Shown: piece by piece, positions 7,421 to 16,233 of the stretch
Layout: every line of letters begins with the position of its first letter
Numbering within the stretch: the first letter of the stretch is position 1
Assembly (NCBI RefSeq): GCF_014873495.1
Contig: NZ_JADBGF010000001.1
Location: 1,302,001 to 1,366,000, forward strand
Origin: Streptomyces stelliscabiei
Lineage (GTDB): Bacteria; Actinomycetota; Actinomycetes; Streptomycetales; Streptomycetaceae
Length of the DNA stretch: 64,000 nt
Direction: 5' to 3'
Program-made: the position numbers and the translations under genes
The notes under the pieces: generated by a model
Seen by the model: the letters and a program-made list of their open reading frames with translations, nothing else
The model's database searches: none
Told to the model about the DNA's origin: nothing

Positions 7421-8200
7421 ATGTCCCGCGACGTCCGCTGGCAGACGCTGCTCGAACTGCTCGTCGAGCGGGGGCGGCTGGACGTCGAGGAGGCCGCCGG
7501 CGAGCTGGGCGTGTCCCCCGCGACGATCCGGCGCGACTTCGACGGGCTGGCGGAGCAGCAGATGCTCGTCCGCACCCGGGGCGGAGCGGTCGTGCACGGC
7601 GTCTCGTACGAGCTGCCGCTGCGTTACAAGACGGCGCGCCGGGCCACGGAGAAACAACGGATCGCGACGGCGGTGGCGGACCTCGTCGCCCCCGGCGAGG
7701 CGGTGGGCCTGACCGGCGGCACGACCACCACCGAGGTCGCTCGGGCCCTGGCCGTACGGGGAGATCTGTCGTCCGGCGCGCCCGCGCTGACCGTCGTCAC
7801 CAACGCGCTCAACATCGCGGGCGAGCTGGCCGTGCGGCCGCAGTTCAAGATCGTGGTGACGGGCGGGGTGGCCCGCGCCCAGTCGTACGAACTCGTCGGC
7901 CCGCTCGCCGACGGTGTGCTCGACCGGATCACCCTGGACGTGACGGTCCTCGGCGTGGTCGCCCTGGACGTCGTCCACGGCGCCGCCGCGCACGACGAGG
8001 CGGAGGCCGCCGTCAACCGGCTGCTCTGCGAGCGTGCCGAACGGGTCGTCGTCGCGGCCGACTCCAGCAAGCTGGGGCGCCGGGCCTTCGCCTGGATCTG
8101 CGCGACCGCGTCGGTGAACACGCTGGTCACGGACACGGCGGCGGCACCGGAGACGGTCCGGCGGTTCGAGGAGGCCGGGGTGAGGGTCGTCATCGCGTGA
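7421..8200 (+). CDS. DeoR-family transcriptional repressor
   Basis: A 259-residue DeoR/GlpR-type regulator. The N-terminal helix-turn-helix is standard (LLVERGRLDVEEAAGELGVS, then PATIRRDFDGL, ~residues 10-45). The C-terminal effector domain, related to sugar-phosphate isomerases, has GLTGGTTTTEVARAL (~99-113), VVTNALNIAGEL and the closing ADSSKLGRRAF. It diverges from the SIS-aldolase operon, so it most likely represses that operon and is released by a sugar phosphate. ATG at 7421 is chosen over upstream codons because AGGAGGAGA precedes it. Confidence 0.88.
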   Translation: MSRDVRWQTLLELLVERGRLDVEEAAGELGVSPATIRRDFDGLAEQQMLVRTRGGAVVHGVSYELPLRYKTARRATEKQRIATAVADLVAPGEAVGLTGGTTTTEVARALAVRGDLSSGAPALTVVTNALNIAGELAVRPQFKIVVTGGVARAQSYELVGPLADGVLDRITLDVTVLGVVALDVVHGAAAHDEAEAAVNRLLCERAERVVVAADSSKLGRRAFAWICATASVNTLVTDTAAAPETVRRFEEAGVRVVIA

Positions 8201-8268
8201 GTGCGGGCGCTGAGGACAAAGGACGAGGCCCGGAGGCTGGGGCCCGCCAGGGGCCGGGCCGGTCGGGT

Positions 8269-8292
8269 GGCAGGGAGTCGCTGCGCCCTGCC
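8269..8292. terminator. Weak hairpin between convergent regulators
   Basis: GGCAGGG and CCCTGCC form a 7-bp stem with a 10-base loop, between the stops of the DeoR and Lrp genes. Other GC-rich pairings nearby are possible, so this is a modest candidate. Confidence 0.3.
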
Positions 8293-8315
8293 GGTCAGGC
8301 GGCCGGCGCGCTGCG

Positions 8316-9317
8316 TCAGTCCTGCAGCCAGGGCGCCGGCAGTCCGCCCCGCTTCAGGGTCGTGAGGACGAGGGCGATGTCGATCGACGCCACCTCGGGG
8401 AGCCATGAGGAGCGGGTGACGAAGTCGTGGAGCGCGGCTTCGTCGGGGAACGCGGTGAGGACGAGGAGCTGGCGTTCGCCGGTGACGAAGCTGGCGTAGC
8501 GGACGTGGGCGGACGCGGCGAGGGCTGTCGTCACGGAGTCCACCTCGGCCGGGGGCGTACGGACCCGGAGGACCGCCTCCACCGGCAGTCCGAGCACGGC
8601 CGGTTCGATCACGGCGCGCACGCGCACCCTCCCCTCGCGCCGCAACGCGCCGACGCGGCGTCGCGCGGTGGCCTCCGACACACCGGCCACGCGCGCGAGT
8701 TCGTCGTACGTGCGGCGCCCGTCCTCGGCGAGGGCGTGCAGCAACAGCCGGTCGGCGCGCGAGAGTTCGGGCGGTGCCCCGTCGGCCGGCAGGGGATCGG
8801 CCGCCGGTGACGCGGCGTGCGAGGGGTCCTCGCACCTGAGCGCGGCCATCTCGTCCTCGGTGAGCAGGCCCGCGTGCCACTCCCGGATCGTGCGGACGTG
8901 GCGCAGCACCGGAAGGGTGCGGGTCTCCACCACGCCCGGCAGCCCGGCGAGTTCGTCCAGCACCAGGCCGGCCAGCCGTTCGCGGGGCCCTCGCAGTTCC
9001 GCGAGGCAGTCCGGAGTGCCGGTGAGGACATGGGCGAAGACACAGTCGGGCCGACGGGCCAGCGCGGTGGCGGTGACCCGGGCCCGGCCGGGGGCGCAGC
9101 GGATGCCGACGACCACGCTGCGGCCACGCATCGCCATCGCCCCGATCCGCACCAGACCGGTCTCCAGCAGCCGGGTGCCCCGGCGCACGACAGTGCGTTC
9201 GGGCTCGCCGAGGGCCGCCGCGATCCGGTGCCAGGCGGCCCTGCCGTCGATCTGCAGCGCGCTGATGATGCGCCGGTCCAGCGAATCCGTCACCGGGCCG
9301 GTCTGCGGTGCGTCCAT
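8316..9317 (-). CDS. Tandem Lrp/AsnC-family regulator (two HTH, two effector domains)
   Basis: At 333 residues this is twice the usual Lrp length (~150) and contains two Lrp units in series. The first HTH spans ~13-60 (DRRIISALQIDGRAAWHRIA), followed by a ligand-type alpha/beta domain. The second HTH is at ~185-235 (DRLLLHALAEDGRRTYDELA, then RVAGVSEATARRRVGALRRE), followed by the second domain. Single-chain Lrp duplications are known in actinobacteria and presumably act like a covalent dimer. It is divergent from the Nramp-amidase pair, with 240 bases between, so control of that operon by an amino acid or amide is a reasonable guess. Confidence 0.85.
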   Translation of the reverse strand: MDAPQTGPVTDSLDRRIISALQIDGRAAWHRIAAALGEPERTVVRRGTRLLETGLVRIGAMAMRGRSVVVGIRCAPGRARVTATALARRPDCVFAHVLTGTPDCLAELRGPRERLAGLVLDELAGLPGVVETRTLPVLRHVRTIREWHAGLLTEDEMAALRCEDPSHAASPAADPLPADGAPPELSRADRLLLHALAEDGRRTYDELARVAGVSEATARRRVGALRREGRVRVRAVIEPAVLGLPVEAVLRVRTPPAEVDSVTTALAASAHVRYASFVTGERQLLVLTAFPDEAALHDFVTRSSWLPEVASIDIALVLTTLKRGGLPAPWLQD

Positions 9318-9557
9318 CGGCCCCAGCCTATGGCGGATTCCGTCAACTCCGCAGGGGTTCTTGTTCTGTTCCGTCGCCGTGGCCCAGCCTGCCGTGAAGT
9401 GGAATCACGCGGTCCCGCACGGTCTCCCCGCCGTGCGGGCGCGCCCGCCCTCCCCTCGGCCCACCGTCCCCCTCCCCCGCTGCTTCCGCCCCCCTCGGCC
9501 CGCACGAGCCCATGACTCCCGACTCCCGTGACTCCCCGACATACGGAGATGGTCGAC

Positions 9558-10892
9558 GTGACCGCGACTCCAGGCAGTCCCCCACGTTCCCCGGCCGCCG
9601 ACCCCACCGCGTCGGCACCGGCGCCGATGCCGACGCGGCCGGCCGGCACCGGGCGCAACCGGTGGACGCTCCTCGGACCCGGCCTGGTGCTGGCGGCCGC
9701 CAGTGTGGGCGCGGGCGACATGGTGACCTCGCTCGCCGGCGCCGCCGGGCACGGGATGGCGCTGATGTGGGCCATCGTCATCGGTGTCGCGCTGAAGTAC
9801 GCGCTCACCGAGGCGGTGGGCCGACTGTATCTGGCGACCGGGCAGACGGTGATCGGGAGCCTGAGGTCGGCCGCCCGCTGGCTCCCGGCGGCGTTCCTGC
9901 TGTTCGTCCTGGTGATCGGCCTGCTCTACGGGGCCGCGCTCAGCTCGGTGGCGTCCCTGGCGCTGTCCACGCTGTTCCCCGTGCTGCCGGTCAGGCCCGT
10001 CGGCGTGACGATCGCGCTCGCGGCGGCCGCGATCGTGTACGTCGGGCGGTACACGGTGTTCGAACGGGTGATGAGCGTCTTCATGCTCGCCAAGTTCCTC
10101 GGCATGGCCGTTCTCGCGGTGGCCACGCTCGCCACCGCCGACGACCTGCCCGGCCTGCTCGGCACACTGCGCCCGAGGCTGCCGGAGGGCGACGTGGTCA
10201 CGGTGCTGGCGCTGGTCGGCGGGGTGGGCGGGACGGCCGGGATCGCCTCGTACAGCTACTGGGTGCGCGAGAAGGGCTGGGCGGACCGGAGCCGGTTGCG
10301 GCTCGTGCGGGCGGACTCGGCCCTGAGCTACGGCGTGACGCTGCTGTTCGTGCTGTGCACGACGGTGGTGGGGACGGGGCTGCTGTACGGGACGGGCGGG
10401 AGCATCACCGGCAGCGACGGTCTCGCCGCGCTCGCCGATCCGCTCGGCGCCGATCTGGGGTCGGTGGCACGGGTGCTGTTCCTGGGGACGTTCTTCCTGG
10501 TGACCCTGAGCGCCCTCGTCGGCGGCTTCAACGGTCTGTGCTACCTGCTCGCCGACTCGCTGCGCGCGGTGCGCGGCATCCCGGACGCCGAGGCGGAACC
10601 CCACATCGCGCAGAACGGCGGCCCGTTCCGTGCCTTCCTCCTCTACTGCGCCCTCGCCGCGGTCGCCGTCACCTTCCTGGGCCGGCCGGTGTCCCTGGTG
10701 CTCACCTACGCCGCCGTCGGCTCGCTGATCCTGCCGCTGCTCGCGGGCGCGCTGCTGGTGCTGCTCAACCGCCGGGGCGTGGAGCCGGCGCTGCGCAACC
10801 CGATCAACTCGAACGTACTGCTGGGCGGGTCCTTCGTGCTCTTCGGAGTGCTCGCGGCCGTCCAGCTCAAGGACTCCCTGGGAGGGGCGTGA
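9558..10892 (+). CDS. Nramp-fold transporter lacking the metal-binding residues
   Basis: A membrane protein of about 444 residues with ~11 helices and the Nramp/SLC11 fold. Canonical Nramp proteins bind Mn or Fe through DPGN in helix 1 and MPH in helix 6. Here the helix 1 site reads ASVGAGDMVTSLAGAAGHG and helix 6 reads VGGVGGTAGIASYSYWVREKG minus its ends, so Asp-Pro-Gly-Asn and Met-Pro-His are both missing. A divalent metal is therefore unlikely to be the substrate. Other divergent Nramp homologues, such as Bacillus YcsG beside 5-oxoprolinase genes, sit with amide metabolism, which fits the coupled amidase here. GTG at 9558 is chosen because GGAG lies 9 bases upstream; ATG at 9549 touches that GGAG, and GTG at 9528 has none. 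Confidence 0.75.
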   Translation: MTATPGSPPRSPAADPTASAPAPMPTRPAGTGRNRWTLLGPGLVLAAASVGAGDMVTSLAGAAGHGMALMWAIVIGVALKYALTEAVGRLYLATGQTVIGSLRSAARWLPAAFLLFVLVIGLLYGAALSSVASLALSTLFPVLPVRPVGVTIALAAAAIVYVGRYTVFERVMSVFMLAKFLGMAVLAVATLATADDLPGLLGTLRPRLPEGDVVTVLALVGGVGGTAGIASYSYWVREKGWADRSRLRLVRADSALSYGVTLLFVLCTTVVGTGLLYGTGGSITGSDGLAALADPLGADLGSVARVLFLGTFFLVTLSALVGGFNGLCYLLADSLRAVRGIPDAEAEPHIAQNGGPFRAFLLYCALAAVAVTFLGRPVSLVLTYAAVGSLILPLLAGALLVLLNRRGVEPALRNPINSNVLLGGSFVLFGVLAAVQLKDSLGGA

Positions 10893-12391
10893 ACCACCTC
10901 GTGAACCATCTCGTCGACCACCCCACGCCGTACCCCGTGAACCCCACGGGCGACGCGGACGAGACGGACGACCTGTGCTTCCGGACCGCGTACGAACTCT
11001 CCGTCGCGCTGGCACGCCGCGAGCTGTCCGCGCGGGAGGTGATGACGGCCCATCTGGAACGGATCGAGAAGGTCAATCCGGCGGTGAACGCGATCGTGAC
11101 GCTGGTGGCGGAGCGTGCGCTGGAGCGGGCGGCCGAGGCGGACGACCGGATGGCCGCCGGGGAGCGGGTCGGCCCGCTGCACGGGCTGCCCGTCGCGCAC
11201 AAGGACCTGCACGACACCGCCGGTATCCGGACGACGTCGGGTTCACCGATCTTCGCCGACCGGGTGCCGGACCGTGACCACTTGGTGGTCGAGCGGCTGC
11301 GGAAGGCGGGGGCGATCACGCTCGGCAAGACCAACGTCCCCGAACTGGGCCTGGGTTCGCATACCGTCAACCCCGTGTTCGGGGCCACCCGCAACCCCTA
11401 CGACCTGTCCCGCAGCGCGGGCGGCAGCAGCGGCGGGGCGGGCGCCGCCCTGGCGTGCGGGATGCAGCCCCTCGCCGACGGCAGCGACACCGGTGGTTCG
11501 CTGCGCAACCCCGCCTCCTTCAACAACGTCGTCGGGCTGCGTCCGTCGCCGGGCCGGGTGCCGTCCTGGCCGGACAAGGCGCCGTGGGGCCAGTTGTCGG
11601 TGAAGGGGCCGATGGCCCGGACCGTGGCGGATGTCGCCCTGGCCCTGTCCGTGCTGGCCGGGCCCGACCCCCGCGACCCGCGCTCCCTGCAGACGCCCGG
11701 TTCCACCTTCGCCTGGCAACTCGACGGCGGCCTCAAGGGGTTGCGGGTCGCCTGGTCACCCGATCTCGGCGGACGGGTGCCCGTCGACCCGGAGGTACGG
11801 GAGGCGCTGCGCCCGGCGGCGGAGACGTTCGCCGCACTGGGCTGCGACGTCGAGGAGGCCTGCCCGGACCTCACCGGCGCCGACGAGGTGTTCCTCGCCC
11901 AGCGGGCCTGGCAGGTGGAACTCTCCTACGGGCCGCTGTTGGACGCCCACCGCGACCGGCTGGCCCCGGACGTGATCTGGAACATCGAGGAGGGCCGCAG
12001 GCTCGGCGGACCCGACCTGGGGCGGGCGCAGGCGCTGCACGGTGCACTCTTCCACCGGGTCCGCGAGTTCTTCGAGCGGTACGACCTGCTGTTGCTGCCG
12101 GTCAGCCAGGTCGCTCCCTTCGCCATCGAGCTGGCCTACCCGACGGTGATCGACGGCACCCCCATGGAGACCTATCTCGACTGGATGCGCTCGGCGTACC
12201 TGATCTCGGTCACGGGCTGCCCCGCCCTGTCCGTCCCGGCCGGGTTCACCCCGCGGGGCCTGCCGGTCGGGTTGCAGATCGTGGGCCCGCACCGGCGGGA
12301 CTGGTCCGTCCTGAAGGCCGGGCACGCCTTCGAGCGGGCGACGCGAGTCGGGGAGCGGCGCCCGCCGGTGGTGACGGGCGACGGCGTGTAG
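10889..12391 (+). CDS. Amidase-signature-family hydrolase
   Basis: A protein of 500 residues (from GTG 10889) belonging to the amidase signature family, which hydrolyses carboxamides with a Ser-cisSer-Lys triad. Visible are the lysine in PVAHKDLHDTAG (~K105), the glycine/serine loop SAGGSSGGAGAALACG holding the cis-Ser (~S181) and the nucleophile loop DGSDTGGSLRNPAS (~S204). The substrate cannot be read from the sequence; the family includes general amidases, AtzF-like enzymes and GatA, and no GatB/C genes are near. Its GTG overlaps the TGA of the Nramp gene (GTGA), with GGAGG just before, so the two are translationally coupled. A second in-frame GTG at 10901 is possible. Confidence 0.88.
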   Translation: MNHLVNHLVDHPTPYPVNPTGDADETDDLCFRTAYELSVALARRELSAREVMTAHLERIEKVNPAVNAIVTLVAERALERAAEADDRMAAGERVGPLHGLPVAHKDLHDTAGIRTTSGSPIFADRVPDRDHLVVERLRKAGAITLGKTNVPELGLGSHTVNPVFGATRNPYDLSRSAGGSSGGAGAALACGMQPLADGSDTGGSLRNPASFNNVVGLRPSPGRVPSWPDKAPWGQLSVKGPMARTVADVALALSVLAGPDPRDPRSLQTPGSTFAWQLDGGLKGLRVAWSPDLGGRVPVDPEVREALRPAAETFAALGCDVEEACPDLTGADEVFLAQRAWQVELSYGPLLDAHRDRLAPDVIWNIEEGRRLGGPDLGRAQALHGALFHRVREFFERYDLLLLPVSQVAPFAIELAYPTVIDGTPMETYLDWMRSAYLISVTGCPALSVPAGFTPRGLPVGLQIVGPHRRDWSVLKAGHAFERATRVGERRPPVVTGDGV

Positions 12392-12424
12392 GTCCGAGCG
12401 GGCGGGGGCCGGTGTCACCGCTGC

Positions 12425-13411
12425 TCAGTGGGAGTGGCCGGCCGGGCTTTCGGGCGTCTCCTCGGGCGTCTCCTCGGGCGCGTCAGCGGTGCCCGTGCGG
12501 ACCGTGAACGCCGCCGTGTGGACCTTTCCCTCGTGTTTGAAGTCGAGGAACAGGCGATAGGCGCCGGCGCTCGGCGCGGTGGCCGTGAAGGACACCTCCG
12601 GGCCGGGTGCGGTGGTGCCGTCGCCGGGCTCGCCGCCCGGATGCACATGCAGGTAGGCGAGGTCGCCGGAGCGAAGGGCGACCAGGTGGCCGTAGGCGCC
12701 GAGGTAGGGCTGGAGGTCGGTGACGGGCCTGCCGTCACGGGAGACCTTGAGCCTGAGTTCGCTCGCGGCGCCCGGGCGCAGGCCGCCGTCCAGCTCGACC
12801 TCGTAGCCGTTGACCTCGGCGGTGTCGCTCGGCGCGGGCAGCTTGTGCGGCTTGTAGACGCCCGAGACGGCGAGGTCGGCGCCGAGCGTGAGGTTCTCGG
12901 CGTCCTTGCCGGCCGGGGTGAAGTCGGCGAACACCCGGTAGCCGCCCGCCTCGGGAAGGTCGACGGGGGTGCTCCAGGTGCCGTCGGCCGCGCGGGTGGG
13001 GTGCAGATGGCGGTAGGTGACCAGGTCGCGTGAGGCGACGATGAGGTGGAGTTCCTTGTCGTGCTCGCGCTGGTAGGCGGTGACGGCGCGGCCGTTCTCG
13101 TCCCGGACGACGAACCGCAGGTCGGTGCGCCGCCCGGCGGTGACGCCGGGCGTCCGCAGGTCGAGGGTGTGGCCCCCTGCGGAGATCTGCAGTCCGCCGG
13201 CCGCGGCCGGGGCGTTGCCGCCTCCGCCCTTTCCGGGCCTCGGCGACTGCTCGGTGTGACCGCCGTGGCGGCCGGGCGCGCTCTCATGGCTCCCGGCCGC
13301 CTCCGCGGCGTCCGGGACGACGCGGTCGACACCCCTGCCCACGCCGTAGGCGGTGCCGAACGTGGCGGCCAGCGCGGCGGCGAACGCGGTGATCCTCAGT
13401 CCGGTGTTCAT
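12425..13411 (-). CDS. Secreted or membrane-anchored His-rich copper-associated protein
   Basis: A 328-residue protein with an N-terminal hydrophobic segment (~8-27), a His/Gly/Pro-rich linker ([14 protein letters not shown]) and two beta-rich domains with repeated His motifs ([34 protein letters not shown] minus its ends, [11 protein letters not shown]). It ends in GHSH. The His pairs and its place beside a copper ATPase suggest extracytoplasmic copper or heavy-metal binding; the fold is not assigned and no enzyme motif is visible. AAGGAG precedes the ATG by 6 bases. The gene diverges from copA, and both promoters lie in a 178-base region with two CsoR-like boxes, so it is probably induced by copper. 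Confidence 0.7.
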   Translation of the reverse strand: MNTGLRITAFAAALAATFGTAYGVGRGVDRVVPDAAEAAGSHESAPGRHGGHTEQSPRPGKGGGGNAPAAAGGLQISAGGHTLDLRTPGVTAGRRTDLRFVVRDENGRAVTAYQREHDKELHLIVASRDLVTYRHLHPTRAADGTWSTPVDLPEAGGYRVFADFTPAGKDAENLTLGADLAVSGVYKPHKLPAPSDTAEVNGYEVELDGGLRPGAASELRLKVSRDGRPVTDLQPYLGAYGHLVALRSGDLAYLHVHPGGEPGDGTTAPGPEVSFTATAPSAGAYRLFLDFKHEGKVHTAAFTVRTGTADAPEETPEETPESPAGHSH

Positions 13412-13451
13412 GGCCGTCTCCTTCGAGGGGCGGGTGTTCACACAGCTCACA

Positions 13452-13468
13452 ATACCCCCTAGGGGTAT
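13452..13468. promoter_or_regulatory. CsoR-like copper operator, copy 1
   Basis: ATACCCC-CTA-GGGGTAT is a perfect inverted repeat with a 3-base centre, matching the G-tract palindrome bound by CsoR-type Cu(I) repressors. It lies 41 bases upstream of the His-rich protein gene. CsoR is known to leave DNA when it binds Cu(I). Confidence 0.8.
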
Positions 13469-13499
13469 CGAGTCAAGCGGCGGGAGCGACTTGCCATCG

Positions 13500-13516
13500 A
13501 TACCCCATAGGGGTAT
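13500..13516. promoter_or_regulatory. CsoR-like copper operator, copy 2
   Basis: ATACCCC-ATA-GGGGTAT has the same arms as copy 1, with centres 48 bases apart. It lies about 74 bases upstream of copA and continues into TATAC. With copy 1 it probably lets one repressor control both divergent genes. A third, imperfect copy follows at 13535-13551. Confidence 0.8.
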
Positions 13517-13534
13517 ACAGAAACAACCTACAGA

Positions 13535-13551
13535 ATACCCCCACCCCGTAT
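13535..13551. promoter_or_regulatory. Degenerate third CsoR-like half-site
   Basis: ATACCCC is followed at the same spacing by CCCGTAT, so the left arm is perfect and the right arm matches only in GTAT. It is 35 bases from copy 2 and 39 bases before copA. It could be a weak third site or overlap the copA promoter. Confidence 0.4.
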
Positions 13552-13589
13552 ACGATCCACAAGCCGCCCCCGCGGTACGAGGAGCAGCC

Positions 13590-15851
13590 ATGACCATCAC
13601 CAGGACCGGGGCCACCGCCGAGGTGGAGCTCACCATCGGCGGCATGACCTGCGCCTCCTGCGCGGCCCGGGTCGAGAAGAAGCTGAACCGCATGGACGGC
13701 GTCACGGCCACGGTCAACTACGCCACCGAGAAGGCGAAGGTCAGCTACGCGGACGACGTCTCGGTACGGGACCTGATCGCCACCGTCGAGGCGACGGGGT
13801 ACACGGCACGGGAGCCCGCGCCGACCGCGCGGGCCGAGCCCGGGAGCGCCGCAGGGGCGGAGGGCGACGCGTTGCTGCCGCTCCGGCAGCGGCTGGTCAC
13901 GGCGGCGGTTCTCGCCGTCCCCGTCATCGCGATGGGCATGGTTCCCGCGCTGCAGTTCGCGTACTGGCAGTGGCTGTCCCTGACCCTCGCGGCCCCCGTG
14001 GTGACGTACGCCGGGTGGCCCTTCCACCGGGCGGCGTGGACGAACGCCCGGCACGGTGCCGCCACCATGGACACCCTGATCTCCCTCGGCACCCTGGCCG
14101 CGTTCGGCTGGTCGCTGTGGGCGCTGTTCCTCGGGACGGCGGGCACGCCGGGCATGACACACCCCTTCGAGCTGACCATCGTCCGGGGTGACGGCGCCGG
14201 GAGCATCTATCTGGAGGCCGCGGCCGGGGTGACCGCCTTCGTCCTCGCCGGACGCTACTTCGAGGCCCTTTCCAAGCGGAAGGCCGGCGCGGCCCTGCGG
14301 GCCCTGCTGGAGCTGGGCGCGAAGGACGTCACCGTCCTCACGCCCGACGGCGGCGAACGGACGGTCCCCGTCGCCGAGTTGAGCGTCGGCGACCGCTTCC
14401 TCGTGCGCCCCGGCGAGAAGATCGCCACCGACGGGACGGTCGTCGAGGGCTCGTCCGCGGTGGACGCGTCCCTGCTGACCGGCGAGTCCGTGCCCGTGGA
14501 GGTCGTGGCCGGCGACCCGGTCACCGGTGCCACCGTCAACGCCGGCGGCCGTCTCGTCGTCGAGGCCGGCCGGGTCGGCGCCGACACCCAACTGGCCCGG
14601 ATGGCGAAGCTGGTGGAGGACGCGCAGAACGGGAAGGCCTCGGCCCAGCGACTCGCGGACCGGATCTCCGCCGTCTTCGTACCGGTCGTGATCGCACTCG
14701 CCCTGGGCACCGCCGGGTTCTGGCTCGGCAACGGCGCCGGGCTCACGGCCGCGTTCACCGCCGCCGTCGCCGTACTGATCATCGCCTGCCCCTGCGCCCT
14801 GGGGCTCGCCACGCCGACCGCGCTGCTGGTCGGCACCGGGCGCGGCGCCCAGCTGGGCATCCTGATCAAGGGGCCCGAGGTGCTGGAGTCCACGCGCGCG
14901 GTCGACACCGTCGTCCTCGACAAGACCGGCACCGTCACCACCGGCCGCATGACCCTGCTGGCCGTGCACCCCGCCGACGGCACCGACGAGGCCGAAGTCC
15001 TCCGGCTGGCGGGCGCGTTGGAACACGCCTCCGAACACCCGGTGGCCCGTGCCGTCGCCGGGGCGGCGCTGGACCGGATCGGCCCCCTGCCCACGCCCGA
15101 GGACTTCGCGAACGTACCCGGCCTCGGTGTGCGAGGGATCGTCGACGGCCACGCGGTCCTCGTCGGCCGCGAACGGCTCCTCAGCGACTGGGCCATGGAG
15201 CTGCCCGACAGCCTGGCACGGGCGCGGGCACAGGCCGAGGCGTCCGGGCGTACGGCCATCGTGGTCGCCTGGGACGGCGAGGCCCGCGCGGTCCTCGCAG
15301 TCGCCGACGCGGTGAGGGAGACCAGCGCGGAGGCGATCACCCGGCTGCGCGCGCTCGGCCTCACGCCGATCCTGCTGACCGGCGACAACCGGGCCGTGGC
15401 CGAGTCCGTCGCCCGCGAGGTCGGTATCGCCGACGAGGACGTGATCGCGGAGGTGCTGCCCCAGGACAAGGTCGACGTCGTCAAGCACCTGCAGGCCCGG
15501 GGCCGGTCGGTCGCGATGGTCGGCGACGGTGTCAACGACGCGGCCGCGCTCGCCCGGGCCGACCTCGGGCTGGCGATGGGCACGGGCACCGACGCCGCGA
15601 TCGAGGCCGGCGACCTGACCCTCGTACGGGGCGATCTGCGCGCGGCGGCCGACGCCATCCGCCTCGCCCGCCGCACGCTCGGCACCATCCGGTCCAACCT
15701 GTTCTGGGCCTTCGCCTACAACGTGGCCGCCCTGCCGCTCGCGGCGGCCGGCCTGTTGAACCCGATGATCGCCGGGGCCGCCATGGCCTTCTCCTCGGTC
15801 TTCGTCGTGGGAAACTCCCTGCGGCTGCGGACGTTCCGAGCGGCCGGCTGA
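13590..15851 (+). CDS. copA: Cu(I)-exporting P1B-type ATPase
   Basis: A 753-residue heavy-metal P-type ATPase that pumps Cu(I) out of the cytoplasm. In order: an N-terminal HMA domain with [16 protein letters not shown] (Cys 21 and 24), four early helices, the actuator motif [12 protein letters not shown], the intramembrane CPC (residues ~400-402), the phosphorylation loop DKTGTVTTG (Asp ~444), the P1B-specific SEHPVARAV and the hinge [11 protein letters not shown]. The last helices carry YNVAALPLA and MAFSSVF, the residues that mark the Cu(I) subclass (PIB-1). The start follows GAGGAG. Expression is probably copper-induced through the CsoR-like boxes upstream. No csoR or copZ gene is in the window. 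Confidence 0.95.
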   Translation: MTITRTGATAEVELTIGGMTCASCAARVEKKLNRMDGVTATVNYATEKAKVSYADDVSVRDLIATVEATGYTAREPAPTARAEPGSAAGAEGDALLPLRQRLVTAAVLAVPVIAMGMVPALQFAYWQWLSLTLAAPVVTYAGWPFHRAAWTNARHGAATMDTLISLGTLAAFGWSLWALFLGTAGTPGMTHPFELTIVRGDGAGSIYLEAAAGVTAFVLAGRYFEALSKRKAGAALRALLELGAKDVTVLTPDGGERTVPVAELSVGDRFLVRPGEKIATDGTVVEGSSAVDASLLTGESVPVEVVAGDPVTGATVNAGGRLVVEAGRVGADTQLARMAKLVEDAQNGKASAQRLADRISAVFVPVVIALALGTAGFWLGNGAGLTAAFTAAVAVLIIACPCALGLATPTALLVGTGRGAQLGILIKGPEVLESTRAVDTVVLDKTGTVTTGRMTLLAVHPADGTDEAEVLRLAGALEHASEHPVARAVAGAALDRIGPLPTPEDFANVPGLGVRGIVDGHAVLVGRERLLSDWAMELPDSLARARAQAEASGRTAIVVAWDGEARAVLAVADAVRETSAEAITRLRALGLTPILLTGDNRAVAESVAREVGIADEDVIAEVLPQDKVDVVKHLQARGRSVAMVGDGVNDAAALARADLGLAMGTGTDAAIEAGDLTLVRGDLRAAADAIRLARRTLGTIRSNLFWAFAYNVAALPLAAAGLLNPMIAGAAMAFSSVFVVGNSLRLRTFRAAG

Positions 15852-16233
15852 GGCAACCTGCCTTATGAATATGGTCAGTTGTCTCGTGGCTCATGGCGAC
15901 GCCAAGCGAAAGGGCCTTGACGGGCCGAGGAGGAGAGCGATTCGCGACGCGATGTCGCCGCACGCGGCGGAAATGGTGTCGAATTCCTGGTTCGATCGAC
16001 CGGCGCGGGGACCGGGCAGGACGAGAGTCTTTTGCCCACGGACTTCTTTACCCACGGACACCGCTGCCCACGGACGACTCTCCCCTCAGACGCCTCTCCC
16101 CACGGCCTCCTTTCACACGTCCGGAGCCCGGCCCCCCGCATTCCCTCTCCGGACGCACGCATTCCGCCGTGGCGGCGAATGGCGGGGAATGGCGGCGCCG
16201 AGGGATTCGGCCCGGCCGGGCGCCCGAGACGGA
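15852..16233. other. Intergenic stretch with 16-bp repeats
   Basis: About 380 bases between the convergent copA and monooxygenase genes. The notable content is the 16-bp periodic array at 16034-16113. I see no gene with a ribosome site, and no strong terminator hairpin. Confidence 0.6.
16034..16113. repeat. Degenerate 16-bp tandem repeat, five copies
   Basis: Units start at 16034, 16050, 16066, 16082 and 16098. Copies 1 to 3 share CCCACGGAC followed by a variable 6-base pyrimidine-rich spacer; copies 4 (CCCCTCAGAC) and 5 (CCCCACGGCC) have diverged. The exact 16-base phase across five units argues against chance. The period does not keep a reading frame, so the array is not coding. Confidence 0.75.

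Noticed and set aside
16034..16113. Could the 16-bp array be a CRISPR?
   Set aside because: Repeat units are only ~10 bases with 6-base spacers and no cas genes are present; CRISPR repeats and spacers are each ~25-40 bases.
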